64,000 bases of DNA from Prevotella sp902465605 (GCA_902465605.1 CABQNT010000003.1:124001-188000); one strand, 5' to 3'. Positions 50,915 to 59,943 are shown, counted from the stretch's first letter. The notes: generated from the letters alone by a model not told the origin. A program made the numbers and translations.

Positions 50915-51562
50915 ATGAAGATGAGCAAATCGATTTCATTTAGTTCCGCCTTTCGCCTCTTGGCCCTCGTGTTGTTCGTCACGCTCACTGTCCAAGTAAA
51001 GGCGCAGCGTCGTCCCGCCGATTACCAAGTAGCAGAAGGTGTGGTGCTTTATCGCGGCACGCCTTTGTCCATGGCCGATGTGTATTCGTTTGTCAATTTG
51101 GGACATGGATATGCTAAAGATGCTTATCATGTTTACTATCTTGGCGATGTGTTGCGGTATGTTGATCCTCGTACATTCAGGTTAAAACGTGATGACTATC
51201 ATCGTCCGTACGATGGTGATGACGGTTTTATGTATCGTACACGGGGATATATGATTATGTCGCATGCCGTGCTGTTCAATGGCAAAAACGTAGAAGGAGC
51301 CTCGGCGCGTAGCTTTCAAGACCTGGGTGGATATTACGGCAAAGATACTTTCAACGTGTTTTTTATGGGACGCAAGCTATCTGGTGCCAGCGGTAATTCG
51401 TTTCGGTATTTAGGCGATGGTTATGCAAAAGATTCTTTTGACGTTTATTTCATGGGCCGTAAAGTAAACGGTGCCAGTTCAAGTTCCTTCCAAGTTGTGG
51501 GCGATGGTTACGCCGAAGATACTTTCAACACCTATTATCAAGGGCAGAAAATCGCTGACTAA
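50915..51562 (+). CDS. DKNYY-family repeat protein, exported
   Basis: A 215-residue secreted protein with signal peptide (FRLLALVLFVTLTVQVKAQ) and repeated DKNYY-type units about 28 residues apart, for example LGHGYAKDAYHVYYLGDVL, LGGYYGKDTFNVFFMGRKL, LGDGYAKDSFDVYFMGRKV and VGDGYAEDTFNTYYQGQKI. Such repeats occur in surface or periplasmic proteins whose function has not been determined. It lies downstream of cmk by 84 bp, with A/C-rich repeats after it. Confidence 0.88.
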   Translation: MKMSKSISFSSAFRLLALVLFVTLTVQVKAQRRPADYQVAEGVVLYRGTPLSMADVYSFVNLGHGYAKDAYHVYYLGDVLRYVDPRTFRLKRDDYHRPYDGDDGFMYRTRGYMIMSHAVLFNGKNVEGASARSFQDLGGYYGKDTFNVFFMGRKLSGASGNSFRYLGDGYAKDSFDVYFMGRKVNGASSSSFQVVGDGYAEDTFNTYYQGQKIAD

Positions 51563-51564
51563 AC

Positions 51565-51668
51565 TCACCAAACCTATAAACCCAAGAACTCAAAAACTCA
51601 CCAACTCATAAACTTATAAACTCACCAAACTCACCAACTTATAAACTTATAAACTCAAAAACTCACAA
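51565..51668. repeat. A/C/T-rich degenerate short repeats (AACTCACCAACTTATAA-type)
   Basis: About 104 bp consisting of ten or so variants of AACTCA, CCAACTTATAA and AACTTATAAACTCA. It is almost lacking in G and fills the gap between the DKNYY and YecH-type genes. Probably slippage-grown low-complexity sequence. Confidence 0.8.
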
Positions 51669-51902
51669 ATGATCCATGGACATGAAGTCCTGCAAATGAT
51701 GCAGGGAAACAGCTATGCAAGCAAAGAAGAATTAGTAAAAGCAATCATCAGTTGTTTCGGAGAAGCCGAACGCTTTTATACCTGTTCGGCAGAAGGAATG
51801 ACAGCGGCGCAGTTGGTCGACTTTCTCGAGCAGCGCGGCAAGTTTAAGCCTGCGCATTCAGATGGTTTTACCGTAGACACGTCAAAAGTGTGTAACCATT
51901 AA
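51669..51902 (+). CDS. YecH-family small metal-binding protein
   Basis: A 77-residue protein. It has the YecH/DUF2492 pattern: an N-terminal HGHEVLQMM and C-terminal residues around HSDGFTVDTSKVCNH, with Cys in ISCFGEAERFYTCSAEGMTA. The family is thought to bind metal; its role is unknown. It lies within a short rightward group after the DKNYY protein. Confidence 0.85.
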   Translation: MIHGHEVLQMMQGNSYASKEELVKAIISCFGEAERFYTCSAEGMTAAQLVDFLEQRGKFKPAHSDGFTVDTSKVCNH

Positions 51903-52129
51903 AGCGGCAAACTTGCACCTTTATTTTTCATATCAATAAAGGTGTTAACGCCCTCCTTATTTTTGATAAAATACAAGACGAAAAATAGAAAACTTTACGT
52001 TTTTTCGGCTCTATAATTTTAATATTTGCCAACGCAAGGTAAGTTGCTTCCAAATACGCTAAAAATAGGAGGCTTTGATAATCAGCGATATAGGTTCATT
52101 GTCTGTCAGAATCTTATCCTTTTTCTGGG

Positions 52130-52250
52130 TAAAAGCATTGCTTTTGTGCCTTTTTGGGCGTGTAATAAGCTACCTTTTACCCTCTTAATGCTATGCTATT
52201 GCGCGATAAAGTCATTGAGTTTGCGTACCAAGAGCTTTGCTATTGAATGA
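52130..52250. repeat. 22-bp tandem array (array E), about 5 units in two blocks
   Basis: Two units at 52130 and 52152, then three at 52185, 52207 and 52229 (all 22 bp) after an 11-bp break: TTAATGCTATGCTATTGCG, TAAAGTCATTGAGTTTGCG and CAAGAGCTTTGCTATTGAA, each plus variable bases. ATG, TTG or GTG at positions 9-11 in each. Located between the YecH-type gene and porQ; the remainder of the 454-bp gap is A/T-rich and shows no gene. Confidence 0.75.
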
Positions 52251-52356
52251 AAAGAGGGTAAAACGTGTCAAAAAAAGCACATGAAATAACCTGCTTGACG
52301 CTATTTTACAGAAAACTCAGTACAAAAAACAGCCGTATCTGGGCAGTAAGTTTTCT

Positions 52357-53301
52357 TTATAATTGAAACGCTGTACTGATAACAATCGATTGGCTTGAAA
52401 CATGATACTTGCCGTAGGACAGGTTCAACTTGAAGCGGTTGAGGTTGATGCCTGCACCACATGAGAAGCCAGCACCGTGGTTGCTCTCCTCGTCTGTGCC
52501 GGCAATGGTCATCTCGTCGGCACGCCGAAAGTTGTAGCCGGCACCCACCCAGATGCGGTCAGACAGCAAGATGTCAATGCCACCCACCAGGTGATTCATG
52601 AATTTATAGTTCCAGTGCGTGAGGTCAACCAGTGTGGCGTGAAAGCGTAGTGGCGTGTGTACCAGTCGTTTGCTTACGCCAATCTGCACGTCTAAGGGCA
52701 TGCTTTCGTAGGTGTCGTCGTAGCTTTTGAGCTGTCCGCCCAGGTTTTTGGCCACGAACGACAGCGACAGCTCGCGCTCAGCATCATAATAATTCAGTCC
52801 GAGGTCAACGCCCATGGCCAGCGAGTTGTAGCCGGCGATGTACGAGGTGATAAACTTGGCGGTGATACCTCCGGCCAATTGGTCGGTGAGCAGGTACGAG
52901 AAATAGCCAGACAAGGCGATGTCTTTAGCCGAAAATTCGCCAAGCTGCTGGTTCTCGGCCGTGGTTTGTTTCATCTTACCATAGTCAATGTATAGTGCGG
53001 AAACGGCTGCCGAGGCACGCTCTTTAATCACTTTGTTAAACGCTGCGCTTAACATGTTGGCCCCAGCCATATAGTTCATGTAGTTCAGGTTGATGGTCTT
53101 GTCGCTCACAGTCGACAGCAGTGCCGGGTTATGGAATATCAGTGCCTCGTCGTCTTCCACCAACGAGATGTTCTCACCCCCCAATGCTGAGGCGTGAGCA
53201 CTTGCTGGCAGACGTAGAAAGTTGTACACATTCTTACTTTCTTGCGCGACGGTGATTGTGGCAACAGCTGTGAGCAAGAGGACGAAAAGGGCTTTTTTCA
53301 T
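52357..53301 (-). CDS. porQ: Type IX secretion system protein PorQ
   Basis: A 314-residue outer membrane beta-barrel of the PorP/FadL-like PorQ family. Signal peptide (KKALFVLLLTAVATITVAQ), then the start pattern NVYNFLRLPASAHASALGGE, which is typical, and FHNPALLSTVSDKTINLNYM. PorQ anchors the PorU/PorV/PorZ attachment complex, which cleaves the C-terminal domain of T9SS cargo and attaches the cargo to A-LPS at the surface. Together with the plug gene at 10.4-11.6 kb it supports a T9SS here. Divergent from tonB, each with its own -7 box. Confidence 0.93.
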   Translation of the reverse strand: MKKALFVLLLTAVATITVAQESKNVYNFLRLPASAHASALGGENISLVEDDEALIFHNPALLSTVSDKTINLNYMNYMAGANMLSAAFNKVIKERASAAVSALYIDYGKMKQTTAENQQLGEFSAKDIALSGYFSYLLTDQLAGGITAKFITSYIAGYNSLAMGVDLGLNYYDAERELSLSFVAKNLGGQLKSYDDTYESMPLDVQIGVSKRLVHTPLRFHATLVDLTHWNYKFMNHLVGGIDILLSDRIWVGAGYNFRRADEMTIAGTDEESNHGAGFSCGAGINLNRFKLNLSYGKYHVSSQSIVISTAFQL

Positions 53302-53332
53302 TTATTTTTCCTAATTTATGGGCAAAGATACT

Positions 53333-53340
53333 ACTATTTT
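53333..53340 (-). promoter_or_regulatory. -7 box of porQ
   Basis: TATCTTTG on the minus strand, 31 bp before the ATG at 53301. No clear -33 TTTG. Confidence 0.5.
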
Positions 53341-53352
53341 CAAATAACTCGT

Positions 53353-53360
53353 TATCTTTG
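53353..53360 (+). promoter_or_regulatory. -7 box of the tonB gene
   Basis: TATCTTTG, 90 bp before the GTG at 53451, back to back with the porQ box. -33 element not recognisable. Confidence 0.45.
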
Positions 53361-53450
53361 TACATCTAATCCGTTTGGTAAACAACGTAAAAAAGAAGTG
53401 TTTATTGCGGTCGTTCAGCAGTCATTGCACGGCGTCCTACTATTCTCATC

Positions 53451-54167
53451 GTGAAGCAGCAAAAATCAGATATCCCCACAGTAGAAGAGCATCGTGCCAC
53501 GGCATTCTTGCTGGGACTCGTGTTGGTTCTGTCGGTCTTGTATGTGGCATTTCAATACAATAGCGCACCGCAAGGCATGGATTTGTCTGACCAATCGCTT
53601 GACGAGTTGGTGCAAGATATCGAACTGCACCCCGCCATGGACGACAAGGAGATGTTCAATACCATGACCGTTCAACCGCTACAAAAGACGTTCAGCGAAC
53701 GCATCAAGGCGGTGGATCAGCCGCTGAAACAACAAATTGAGAAACTATCGGCTACCACTACCAGTCCACTTTTGGTTGGTGAAGGCGAGGCAGAGGCGTT
53801 GAATGCCAAGCTGTCGGCGGCGCTTCCACCCATCCCCACAGCCTCTGAACAGCCCTTGAACTTTCGCATAGTTCAGCAAATGCCCGAGTTTCCCGGTGGT
53901 GGATCGGCGTTCATTCAGTGGCTCACGCGTCAACTTCGATATCCACCATTGGCTCAAAGTCAGAGAATACAGGGCAGAGTGGTGGTGTCGTTCATTGTCA
54001 ATAAGGACGGAAGCATTGCCGATGTGAAACTGGAAAAGTCGGTCAATGCCCTGCTGGATCGTGAGGCATTGCGCGTCATCCGTATGATGCCCCGGTGGAA
54101 ACCGGGCGTACACAACAACCAACCGTGCCGCACCATGGTGGCCGTGCCGGTGGTATTCAAAATTTAG
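53451..54167 (+). CDS. tonB: Energy transducer TonB
   Basis: A 238-residue inner-membrane-anchored protein. One N-terminal membrane helix (ATAFLLGLVLVLSVLYVAFQ), a periplasmic linker, and a C-terminal TonB domain (about 150-238): EFPGGGSAFIQWLTRQLRYP, GRVVVSFIVNKDGSIADVKL and REALRVIRMMPRWKPGVHNN. With ExbB/ExbD (not seen here) it energises the TonB-dependent receptors, three of which are encoded in this window. The start is a GTG, the first codon before the membrane helix with the right distance. Followed by the polyprenyl synthase gene with a gap of about 25 bp. Confidence 0.92.
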   Translation: MKQQKSDIPTVEEHRATAFLLGLVLVLSVLYVAFQYNSAPQGMDLSDQSLDELVQDIELHPAMDDKEMFNTMTVQPLQKTFSERIKAVDQPLKQQIEKLSATTTSPLLVGEGEAEALNAKLSAALPPIPTASEQPLNFRIVQQMPEFPGGGSAFIQWLTRQLRYPPLAQSQRIQGRVVVSFIVNKDGSIADVKLEKSVNALLDREALRVIRMMPRWKPGVHNNQPCRTMVAVPVVFKI

Positions 54168-54191
54168 CAATTGATTAAAATACAACAATCT

Positions 54192-55166
54192 ATGATGACA
54201 TCTCAAGAAATTCTCAAACTGGTTAACAACCATCTCGACAGTTTGGCCGACGAACGGCAACCCCGCCATCTGTACGAACCTATAGAATATGTGCTTAGTC
54301 TGGGTGGCAAGCGCATCCGACCCACGCTCATGTTGTTGGCTTACAACCTGTATCGGGAGCATCCAGAGGACATTCTGATGCCAGCTTGTGGCATCGAAAC
54401 CTACCATAACTACACGCTCTTGCACGATGACTTGATGGATCAGGCTGACCTGCGGCGTGGCCATGAAACCGTTCACAAGCGTTGGGATGCCAATACGGCC
54501 ATCCTCAGTGGCGATTCAATGCTGGTGCTGGCCTACCAACGCATGGCGCAATGCAGGCCCGACAAGCTGAAAGAGGTCATCGACGTGTTTACACAAACGG
54601 CCTTAGAGATAGGTGAAGGACAGCAATATGATATGGATTTTGAGAAGCGTGATGATGTGACAGAAGCCGAATACATTGAGATGATTCGTCTCAAGACAAG
54701 CGTCTTGCTGGCATGTGCGTTGAAGATTGGCGCCATCTTGGGCGATGCTTCCGCCGAAGATGCCGATAACTTGTATCGTTTCGGCGAGAAAATAGGCTTG
54801 GCGTTCCAGCTGCAAGACGACTTTTTGGATGTGTATGGCGACCCTAAAGTCTTTGGCAAGGCCATCGGAGGTGATATCGTGAGCAACAAGAAGACCTACA
54901 TGCTCATCAACGCTTTCAATCGGGCTAACGCCCAACAGCGTGCAGAATTGGAACGCTGGACACAGCTCAAGGACTTTGACAGACAGGAGAAAATCGATGC
55001 GGTGACGGCTCTTTACAACGACATGGGCATCGATCGTCTGGCACAAGACAAGATGGCTACCTACTATGAGGAGAGCAAGAAATACCTCGCTGCGGTACAT
55101 GTGCCAACTGAAAAGAAGCGGGAACTGACGGCTTATGCGCAGCAAATGATGAAAAGAACCTACTAA
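54192..55166 (+). CDS. ispB: Polyprenyl diphosphate synthase (octaprenyl/heptaprenyl type)
   Basis: A 324-residue trans-prenyltransferase. Two Asp-rich motifs: LLHDDLMDQADLRRG (first, DDxxD) and LQDDFLDVYGD (second). GGKRIRPTLMLL and GEGQQYDMDFEKRDDV are also typical. It elongates farnesyl diphosphate with isopentenyl units to a C30-C45 chain for menaquinone; the product length is not predictable. The ATG at 54192 is preferred; a TTG at 54171 would add 7 residues. Same direction as tonB, possibly cotranscribed. Confidence 0.93.
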   Translation: MMTSQEILKLVNNHLDSLADERQPRHLYEPIEYVLSLGGKRIRPTLMLLAYNLYREHPEDILMPACGIETYHNYTLLHDDLMDQADLRRGHETVHKRWDANTAILSGDSMLVLAYQRMAQCRPDKLKEVIDVFTQTALEIGEGQQYDMDFEKRDDVTEAEYIEMIRLKTSVLLACALKIGAILGDASAEDADNLYRFGEKIGLAFQLQDDFLDVYGDPKVFGKAIGGDIVSNKKTYMLINAFNRANAQQRAELERWTQLKDFDRQEKIDAVTALYNDMGIDRLAQDKMATYYEESKKYLAAVHVPTEKKRELTAYAQQMMKRTY

Positions 55167-55244
55167 GGTGGCTCCAATCCTCATCTACAGCTCCTGCAAT
55201 CCACCTCACCTATAACCTATTCACTCTGTTAAAATTCGTTTGTT

Positions 55245-55946
55245 TTGCCCTATAGAAGACTCCCAAAGACTGATGCCGCACGATTGAAAGCCCTCAAGAC
55301 GCTGCTGGACAATAACGATATCTATACCGTTAGGAATAGATTCGTGGACTGGAAGTTGCTGAACAAGGCTCAACAATTGTACGACAGATTGCTCACAGCT
55401 TGCGACCAATATCGCATCAGTAAGCAGGTTCAGACTCGACAGAGCCGAAGGGTGAGCAAGTTACAGCGTAATGCTACCTTGTATCTCAGTCATTTCTTGC
55501 AAGTTTTGTTCATGTGTGTTGAGCGTGGAGAAATCAAGAATAAGCAGCTACAGCTCTACGGTTTGGAGGCAGATGCAACGAGTTTGCCCGACATCAAGAA
55601 TGCAGAAGCCTTGAAAGAGTGGGGACAAAAGGTGGTAAAGGGTGAGAAAGCGCGAATCAAGAAAGGCGGATGTCCCATCTATAATCCTACTATCAGCATG
55701 GTGTTTACGCATCATGATATTTTCAAGGAGGCGCATGAACAACTGCAAACACTGACGGCCAAGACAAAAAAGACGCAGGAAGAAATCGTTCTCTTGTGCC
55801 CAGAGGTAGATGAAGTACTGTTGGATATTTGGAATCAAATAGAGAAACATTTTGAGAACGAACCGCCCGAAGTGCGCTTTCCTGCCTGTCGGAAGCTTGG
55901 CGTGGTGTATTATTATCGCAGACACGAGGAGCATCTGTATGGCTAA
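55245..55946 (+). CDS. Conserved protein of unknown function
   Basis: A 233-residue soluble, helix-rich protein that I do not recognise by family name. It starts with PYRRLPKTDAARLKALKTLL, contains LYLSHFLQVLFMCVERGEIK in the centre and ends with CRKLGVVYYYRRHEEHLYG. No signal peptide, membrane segment or enzymatic motif. The start is TTG (55245), as the conserved-looking N-terminus begins there. Position between ispB and tatD. Confidence 0.75.
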   Translation: MPYRRLPKTDAARLKALKTLLDNNDIYTVRNRFVDWKLLNKAQQLYDRLLTACDQYRISKQVQTRQSRRVSKLQRNATLYLSHFLQVLFMCVERGEIKNKQLQLYGLEADATSLPDIKNAEALKEWGQKVVKGEKARIKKGGCPIYNPTISMVFTHHDIFKEAHEQLQTLTAKTKKTQEEIVLLCPEVDEVLLDIWNQIEKHFENEPPEVRFPACRKLGVVYYYRRHEEHLYG

Positions 55947-56055
55947 TAGTCTTACCTATGGCTTGCCACAAGGTGGTGGAGCAAGTGCAAAAGGCTCGCT
56001 GAGCAGGTGAAACAAGCGCTTTTCTGCACGTTCTGTCTTTACTAATTCTACGTTC

Positions 56056-56121
56056 TATAACAACGACTGTCACACTTTATAACAACTTCCGTCACATTTT
56101 ATAACAATTCTTATGACGACA
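56056..56121. repeat. 22-bp direct repeat, 3 units, directly before tatD
   Basis: TATAACAACGACTGTCACAC plus TT at 56056, TATAACAACTTCCGTCACAT plus TT at 56078, and a partial TATAACAATTCTTATGACGA at 56100. The unit is unrelated to arrays A-G, but the period is the same, two helical turns. The third unit contains the tatD start codon. Confidence 0.85.
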
Positions 56122-56937
56122 ACTTTCATAGATACACACGCTCATTTGGATGGAGAAGAGTTTCAAGACGACCTTCCTGAGGTTATTGCGCGTGCCAAAG
56201 CGGCCGGTGTGGAAAAGATATTCGTGCCTGCCATAGACCTTGTTCATTTGCCTGATTTGATGAATGTGTGTCGAAAATATCCCGACACGCTGCATCCCAT
56301 GATAGGGTTGCATCCGGAAGAGGTGAGGGCTGACTGGAAGGACGTGTTGAAAAACATGAAACAACACTTGCTTGACAACTTGGCTGGAACGAACGATGAG
56401 CCACGATGTATCGCCGTTGGTGAGGTCGGATTGGACTATTATTGGAGCCGAGAATACGAACACGAGCAACTTGAGGCTTTTGAAGAACAAGTGAAGTGGG
56501 CCGTGGAATGTCAGCTTCCACTGATGATTCACTGTCGAAAGGCGCAAAACGAAATGGTGAAATTGTTGCGAAAATACGAAAAAGACTTGCCTGGTGGCGT
56601 GTTTCATTGTTTCACCGGCAACGACAAAGAGGCTGCCGAACTGTTGAGCTTCCAACGCTTTGTGTTGGGAATTGGTGGCGTGTTGACGTTTAAGAGCAGC
56701 AACCTGCGAGAGATGTTGCCCACCCATGTGCCGCTCAACCGCATCGTCTTAGAAACCGACAGTCCGTACATGGCGCCCACACCCAACCGTGGTAAGCGCA
56801 ACGAAAGTGCCTTCGTGGCCTTGGTACTGAAGCAGTTGGCACAGAGTTATCAGGTGAGTGAGGAAGAAATTGCAAGCCAAACCAATGCCAATGTACAACG
56901 AGTGTTTGGGGTAGGTGTGATGGATAAAGCCGTTTGA
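56113..56937 (+). CDS. tatD: TatD-family metal-dependent hydrolase/DNase
   Basis: A 274-residue TIM-barrel amidohydrolase-type enzyme with all metal ligands visible: IDTHAHLDGEEF (HxH), VGEVGLDYYW (Glu), MIHCRKAQNE (His), VFHCFTGNDKEAAELL (His) and LETDSPYMAPTPNRGK (Asp). TatD proteins are Mg2+-dependent 3'-5' nucleases that act on DNA or RNA, or on D-aminoacyl-tRNA in some cases. Cytosolic. The PagL-like gene follows with 3 bp between, so the two are in one operon. Confidence 0.95.
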   Translation: MTTTFIDTHAHLDGEEFQDDLPEVIARAKAAGVEKIFVPAIDLVHLPDLMNVCRKYPDTLHPMIGLHPEEVRADWKDVLKNMKQHLLDNLAGTNDEPRCIAVGEVGLDYYWSREYEHEQLEAFEEQVKWAVECQLPLMIHCRKAQNEMVKLLRKYEKDLPGGVFHCFTGNDKEAAELLSFQRFVLGIGGVLTFKSSNLREMLPTHVPLNRIVLETDSPYMAPTPNRGKRNESAFVALVLKQLAQSYQVSEEEIASQTNANVQRVFGVGVMDKAV

Positions 56938-56940
56938 TGG

Positions 56941-58188
56941 ATGAGAGTGTTGCCGTTGATTGTAGGGTTGCTCTTGATGAGTACCGATGTTTGCGCCGAA
57001 CAGGCCGACTCGTTGCACCATTATAATTATTCTTTGCAGGTGATGCCAGGTAGGTTAGTCGCCCTGGACCAATACGCTGAACGGTGGATCAAGAAGACGC
57101 CAAACCTCTCGTTGGCCGCAGAAATAGGGCGTGTTGCATTGCCCAACGACAGTGATGCCTTTGCTTCTGACTTTGGATATCCATCGCTTACCTTGGGCTT
57201 GCGTTACACGTTGAATAATCAAGTGCGCCTGCACCGCGACCCAGACCCTGCATGGGGACAGGCCAAAGAGGTGGATTACAATTCTCGATTGGGCAACACG
57301 TTGTCGCTTTACGGCAAGTTTTATCGCCCTTTCTTTCGCCATTTGCGGTGGGAAACGGCCTATTCGTTCAGCTTTGGCGTGGGATACAGCCACTTAAAGT
57401 ACAACAAACAAAACAATATTGACAACGAGTTGATAGGTACCCATGCTCTTATTTATTTCGGTGCCGGCGTGCATGCCACCTATCATCTCAACAATCAATG
57501 GGGCATACGCGGCGCTATCGAATTCGTCCATCACAGCAATGGTGCTTTATATCGGCCCAATAAAGGCTCCAATGCGGTGGGTACATCCCTTGGAGTGGTG
57601 TACGAACCGTATTACAAACAACTGGTCAATACCGCCCATCCTCGTTTTTATCAACCTTTTCAACGCTATTGGTACCTCAATTTTGCAGCAGGTGTAGGAG
57701 CGAAAACCATGCTGGAGGATTGGCTGACCACGCAATTTCGAACCGATCCCTCGCATCCTGATTATCGTACCGAACATTTTAAGGTGTATGCAGCCTACTC
57801 GTTACAGGCCGACGTGATGTGTCGTTATGCGCGCAGGTGGGCATCGGGCGTGGGCATTGATTGGTTTTATGGAACCTATGCCTCGCACATTGCCGACTTA
57901 GATGCACAGCAAGGCAACGTCGCCAAGCATAGTCCATGGTCGTTAGGAATCGCTGCCAAGCACGAAGTGTTCTATCACCGGCTGTCGCTGGGCCTGTCGT
58001 TTGGCTGGTACTTGCACCGCCAGATGGGTTACAACGCTTTGTTCAACGAATCGAAATATTACGAACGTATTGGCTTGCACTATACCTTTCCGGTGCTGGG
58101 CGGATTGAAAGCAGGCATCAACATCAAAGCCCATCAAACCAAAGCCGACCTCACGGAGCTGGTCGTTGCCATTCCCGTGAGGTTGTAG
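56941..58188 (+). CDS. Acyloxyacyl hydrolase / PagL-like lipid A 3-O-deacylase
   Basis: A 415-residue outer membrane beta-barrel with a signal peptide (RVLPLIVGLLLMSTDVCAE). The PagL-type catalytic element appears as GIRGAIEFVHHSNGALYRPN, with His and Ser of the active site followed by Asn; the strands before and after are typical for the family (YFGAGVHATYHLNNQWGIRG). PagL removes the 3-O acyl chain of lipid A and so alters LPS toxicity. Classical PagL has about 150-190 residues; this protein is twice as long, with a long region on both sides of the core. Operon with tatD. Function is probable, not proven. Confidence 0.82.
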   Translation: MRVLPLIVGLLLMSTDVCAEQADSLHHYNYSLQVMPGRLVALDQYAERWIKKTPNLSLAAEIGRVALPNDSDAFASDFGYPSLTLGLRYTLNNQVRLHRDPDPAWGQAKEVDYNSRLGNTLSLYGKFYRPFFRHLRWETAYSFSFGVGYSHLKYNKQNNIDNELIGTHALIYFGAGVHATYHLNNQWGIRGAIEFVHHSNGALYRPNKGSNAVGTSLGVVYEPYYKQLVNTAHPRFYQPFQRYWYLNFAAGVGAKTMLEDWLTTQFRTDPSHPDYRTEHFKVYAAYSLQADVMCRYARRWASGVGIDWFYGTYASHIADLDAQQGNVAKHSPWSLGIAAKHEVFYHRLSLGLSFGWYLHRQMGYNALFNESKYYERIGLHYTFPVLGGLKAGINIKAHQTKADLTELVVAIPVRL

Positions 58189-58220
58189 GTCAATCGCCGT
58201 CTTAATAACTTGATGGCTTG

Positions 58221-59150
58221 TCAGTTCCTCATCCATTCATCGTTGGCCTTTGGGGTGACAATCTGTAGCTTGTCGTCGTTGAGCCGAACGACATATTTGT
58301 CAGTGGTGTTGCTGATGCTGTCAGCCACATTCAGTTCCAGTTGACCTGTCTGAAGGGTGGTTAACTGGTTGCATCGATTTTCCCATTTGATATTTTTGGG
58401 GTCTTCGAGAAAGACACCATGGGTGACCACGGTGATGGGTGAGGTTAACTGGTAGGTCATGCGCAGCTTAGGTTTGGCGTAACTTTCCAGCATTCCGCTT
58501 CCCGACAGTTCAAAAATAAATAAGTCAACCTTCGTCTTCCACCATTCTACGGTGAGCGGTTTGTTGGTCACTTGGAAGGTTTTGTCGTACGGTTCGTATT
58601 TGATATATTCGTCATCATACACTCGGGTCTTTGTCTTTTGACTGTTCTTCATGTAGAGCAGTGCCTTGGGGAGGCACGAACTTTCACTTATCGTCCATTG
58701 CTGCGAGTAGATGTTGTCAATGGTGAGAAAGAAAATCAGCTCTACATCCAAGTGCTCCACGACCGCCTGAATCTTCCATGTGTCACCTTCGGGGCGGGTG
58801 TAACTGATGGTATAGTTGTTGCTACCAGGCATGTTCCAGGCCTTCAGCATATAGATGTCTTCCAGGTTCTTGGGGTCTTTGTGCTTCACGATGTTGATGT
58901 TTTTGAAGTAAAGTGCGTTCACCGAGTCACGACCTTGGATGGTGTTTTGGCGGATATATTCCCTGAACATGCGCGTGTAAGCGATGATGTCGGTAAAATA
59001 TTCAAGGTATTCTTCGGTGTACCCGTATGCCCGATATCCGGCTTTCGTCGCCGTGGTGCTTTCGTCACTGTTGTTGTATTCGGTCAAGCCTCTTTCACAT
59101 CCCGAAAGAACCAGTATGGCCATGATGCCTATCAATAGTTTTGTTTTCAT
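58221..59150 (-). CDS. Uncharacterised lipoprotein
   Basis: A 309-residue lipoprotein with lipobox LSGC near residue 18 (KLLIGIMAILVLSGCERG). The mature part is rich in beta strands and aromatic residues (EYLEYFTDIIAYTRMFREYI, then DTWKIQAVVEHLDVELIFFL, then TKYVVRLNDDKLQIVTP near the end). No recognisable domain. It is cotranscribed with the beta-barrel gene 20 bp upstream, which suggests they work together in the outer membrane. Confidence 0.75.
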   Translation of the reverse strand: MKTKLLIGIMAILVLSGCERGLTEYNNSDESTTATKAGYRAYGYTEEYLEYFTDIIAYTRMFREYIRQNTIQGRDSVNALYFKNINIVKHKDPKNLEDIYMLKAWNMPGSNNYTISYTRPEGDTWKIQAVVEHLDVELIFFLTIDNIYSQQWTISESSCLPKALLYMKNSQKTKTRVYDDEYIKYEPYDKTFQVTNKPLTVEWWKTKVDLFIFELSGSGMLESYAKPKLRMTYQLTSPITVVTHGVFLEDPKNIKWENRCNQLTTLQTGQLELNVADSISNTTDKYVVRLNDDKLQIVTPKANDEWMRN

Positions 59151-59170
59151 TTTTCTGTCTGTGTTTGTTT

Positions 59171-59818
59171 TTAAAATCTGTAACCCATGCCGGCCCTAAG
59201 CGAGCCCATTTGATAAGAGCCCAGTTCGCCAAAGCCATACAATTTGGTGCCAATCATGAAACCAAATAAGGTAAAATCGGCTGCGATGTTGTACGAACTG
59301 GTGAAGTTGTGGTCGGTATAACTTTTGTATAACAGCTGCCCCACACCGAGCGATAGACCGCTGTAAAAGCAATGTTTCGCCCTAATGGCATAATAATATC
59401 TCATACTTGCCATCAACGCCGTATGGTGCAGGTTGAAGCTATAGGCATGGTTGCCAGTCGTGGTTTCGTAACATTGTCGCCACATATGGTGATAGGAGGC
59501 TTGCAAACCCACGGCCCAATGTTTGCTGAAGTGATAGTGAAGACCCATGGAGAATATGGGTGAGGTGCGTTCTTCTTTGAGGTAGTACTTGCCCCAGTGA
59601 TACTTGTCCAGAGGCGTTTCATTGGGCAGCGAGGTAGAGGGGTAGCCGAAAAAGTTGGAAGCATCTTCGATAGGCATACCCACAGCGAATGTTACCTCAT
59701 ATTTTTGATACGGATAACCTTTGCTTTCTGTTTGTTGTGCCCACAAAGGCGAGGTGGCGAAAAGCAGCAGAGCCGTTGCTAAGAAATGCCTTTTCGCATG
59801 GTAGAATTTTTCTTTCAT
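59171..59818 (-). CDS. Uncharacterised outer-membrane beta-barrel protein
   Basis: A 215-residue protein with signal peptide (FLATALLLFATSPLWAQQ) and amphipathic beta strands: YEVTFAVGMPIEDASNFFGY, SPIFSMGLHYHFSKHWAVGL, CFYSGLSLGVGQLLYKSY and the ending GSLRAGMGYRF, a barrel-type C-terminus with aromatic residue. Function unknown. First gene of a two-gene leftward unit with the lipoprotein gene 20 bp downstream. Confidence 0.75.
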   Translation of the reverse strand: MKEKFYHAKRHFLATALLLFATSPLWAQQTESKGYPYQKYEVTFAVGMPIEDASNFFGYPSTSLPNETPLDKYHWGKYYLKEERTSPIFSMGLHYHFSKHWAVGLQASYHHMWRQCYETTTGNHAYSFNLHHTALMASMRYYYAIRAKHCFYSGLSLGVGQLLYKSYTDHNFTSSYNIAADFTLFGFMIGTKLYGFGELGSYQMGSLRAGMGYRF

Positions 59819-59943
59819 CGTGTTTGTTAATTTGACTTTTTATAACTAAACACAATAAGTGGTAAAATCTTGCATCGACTCTGCCATTTTTTTTATTTTT
59901 TTGATTTGAACCATGCCGCGCCCCGCCTATTGAGGTTGAATTT

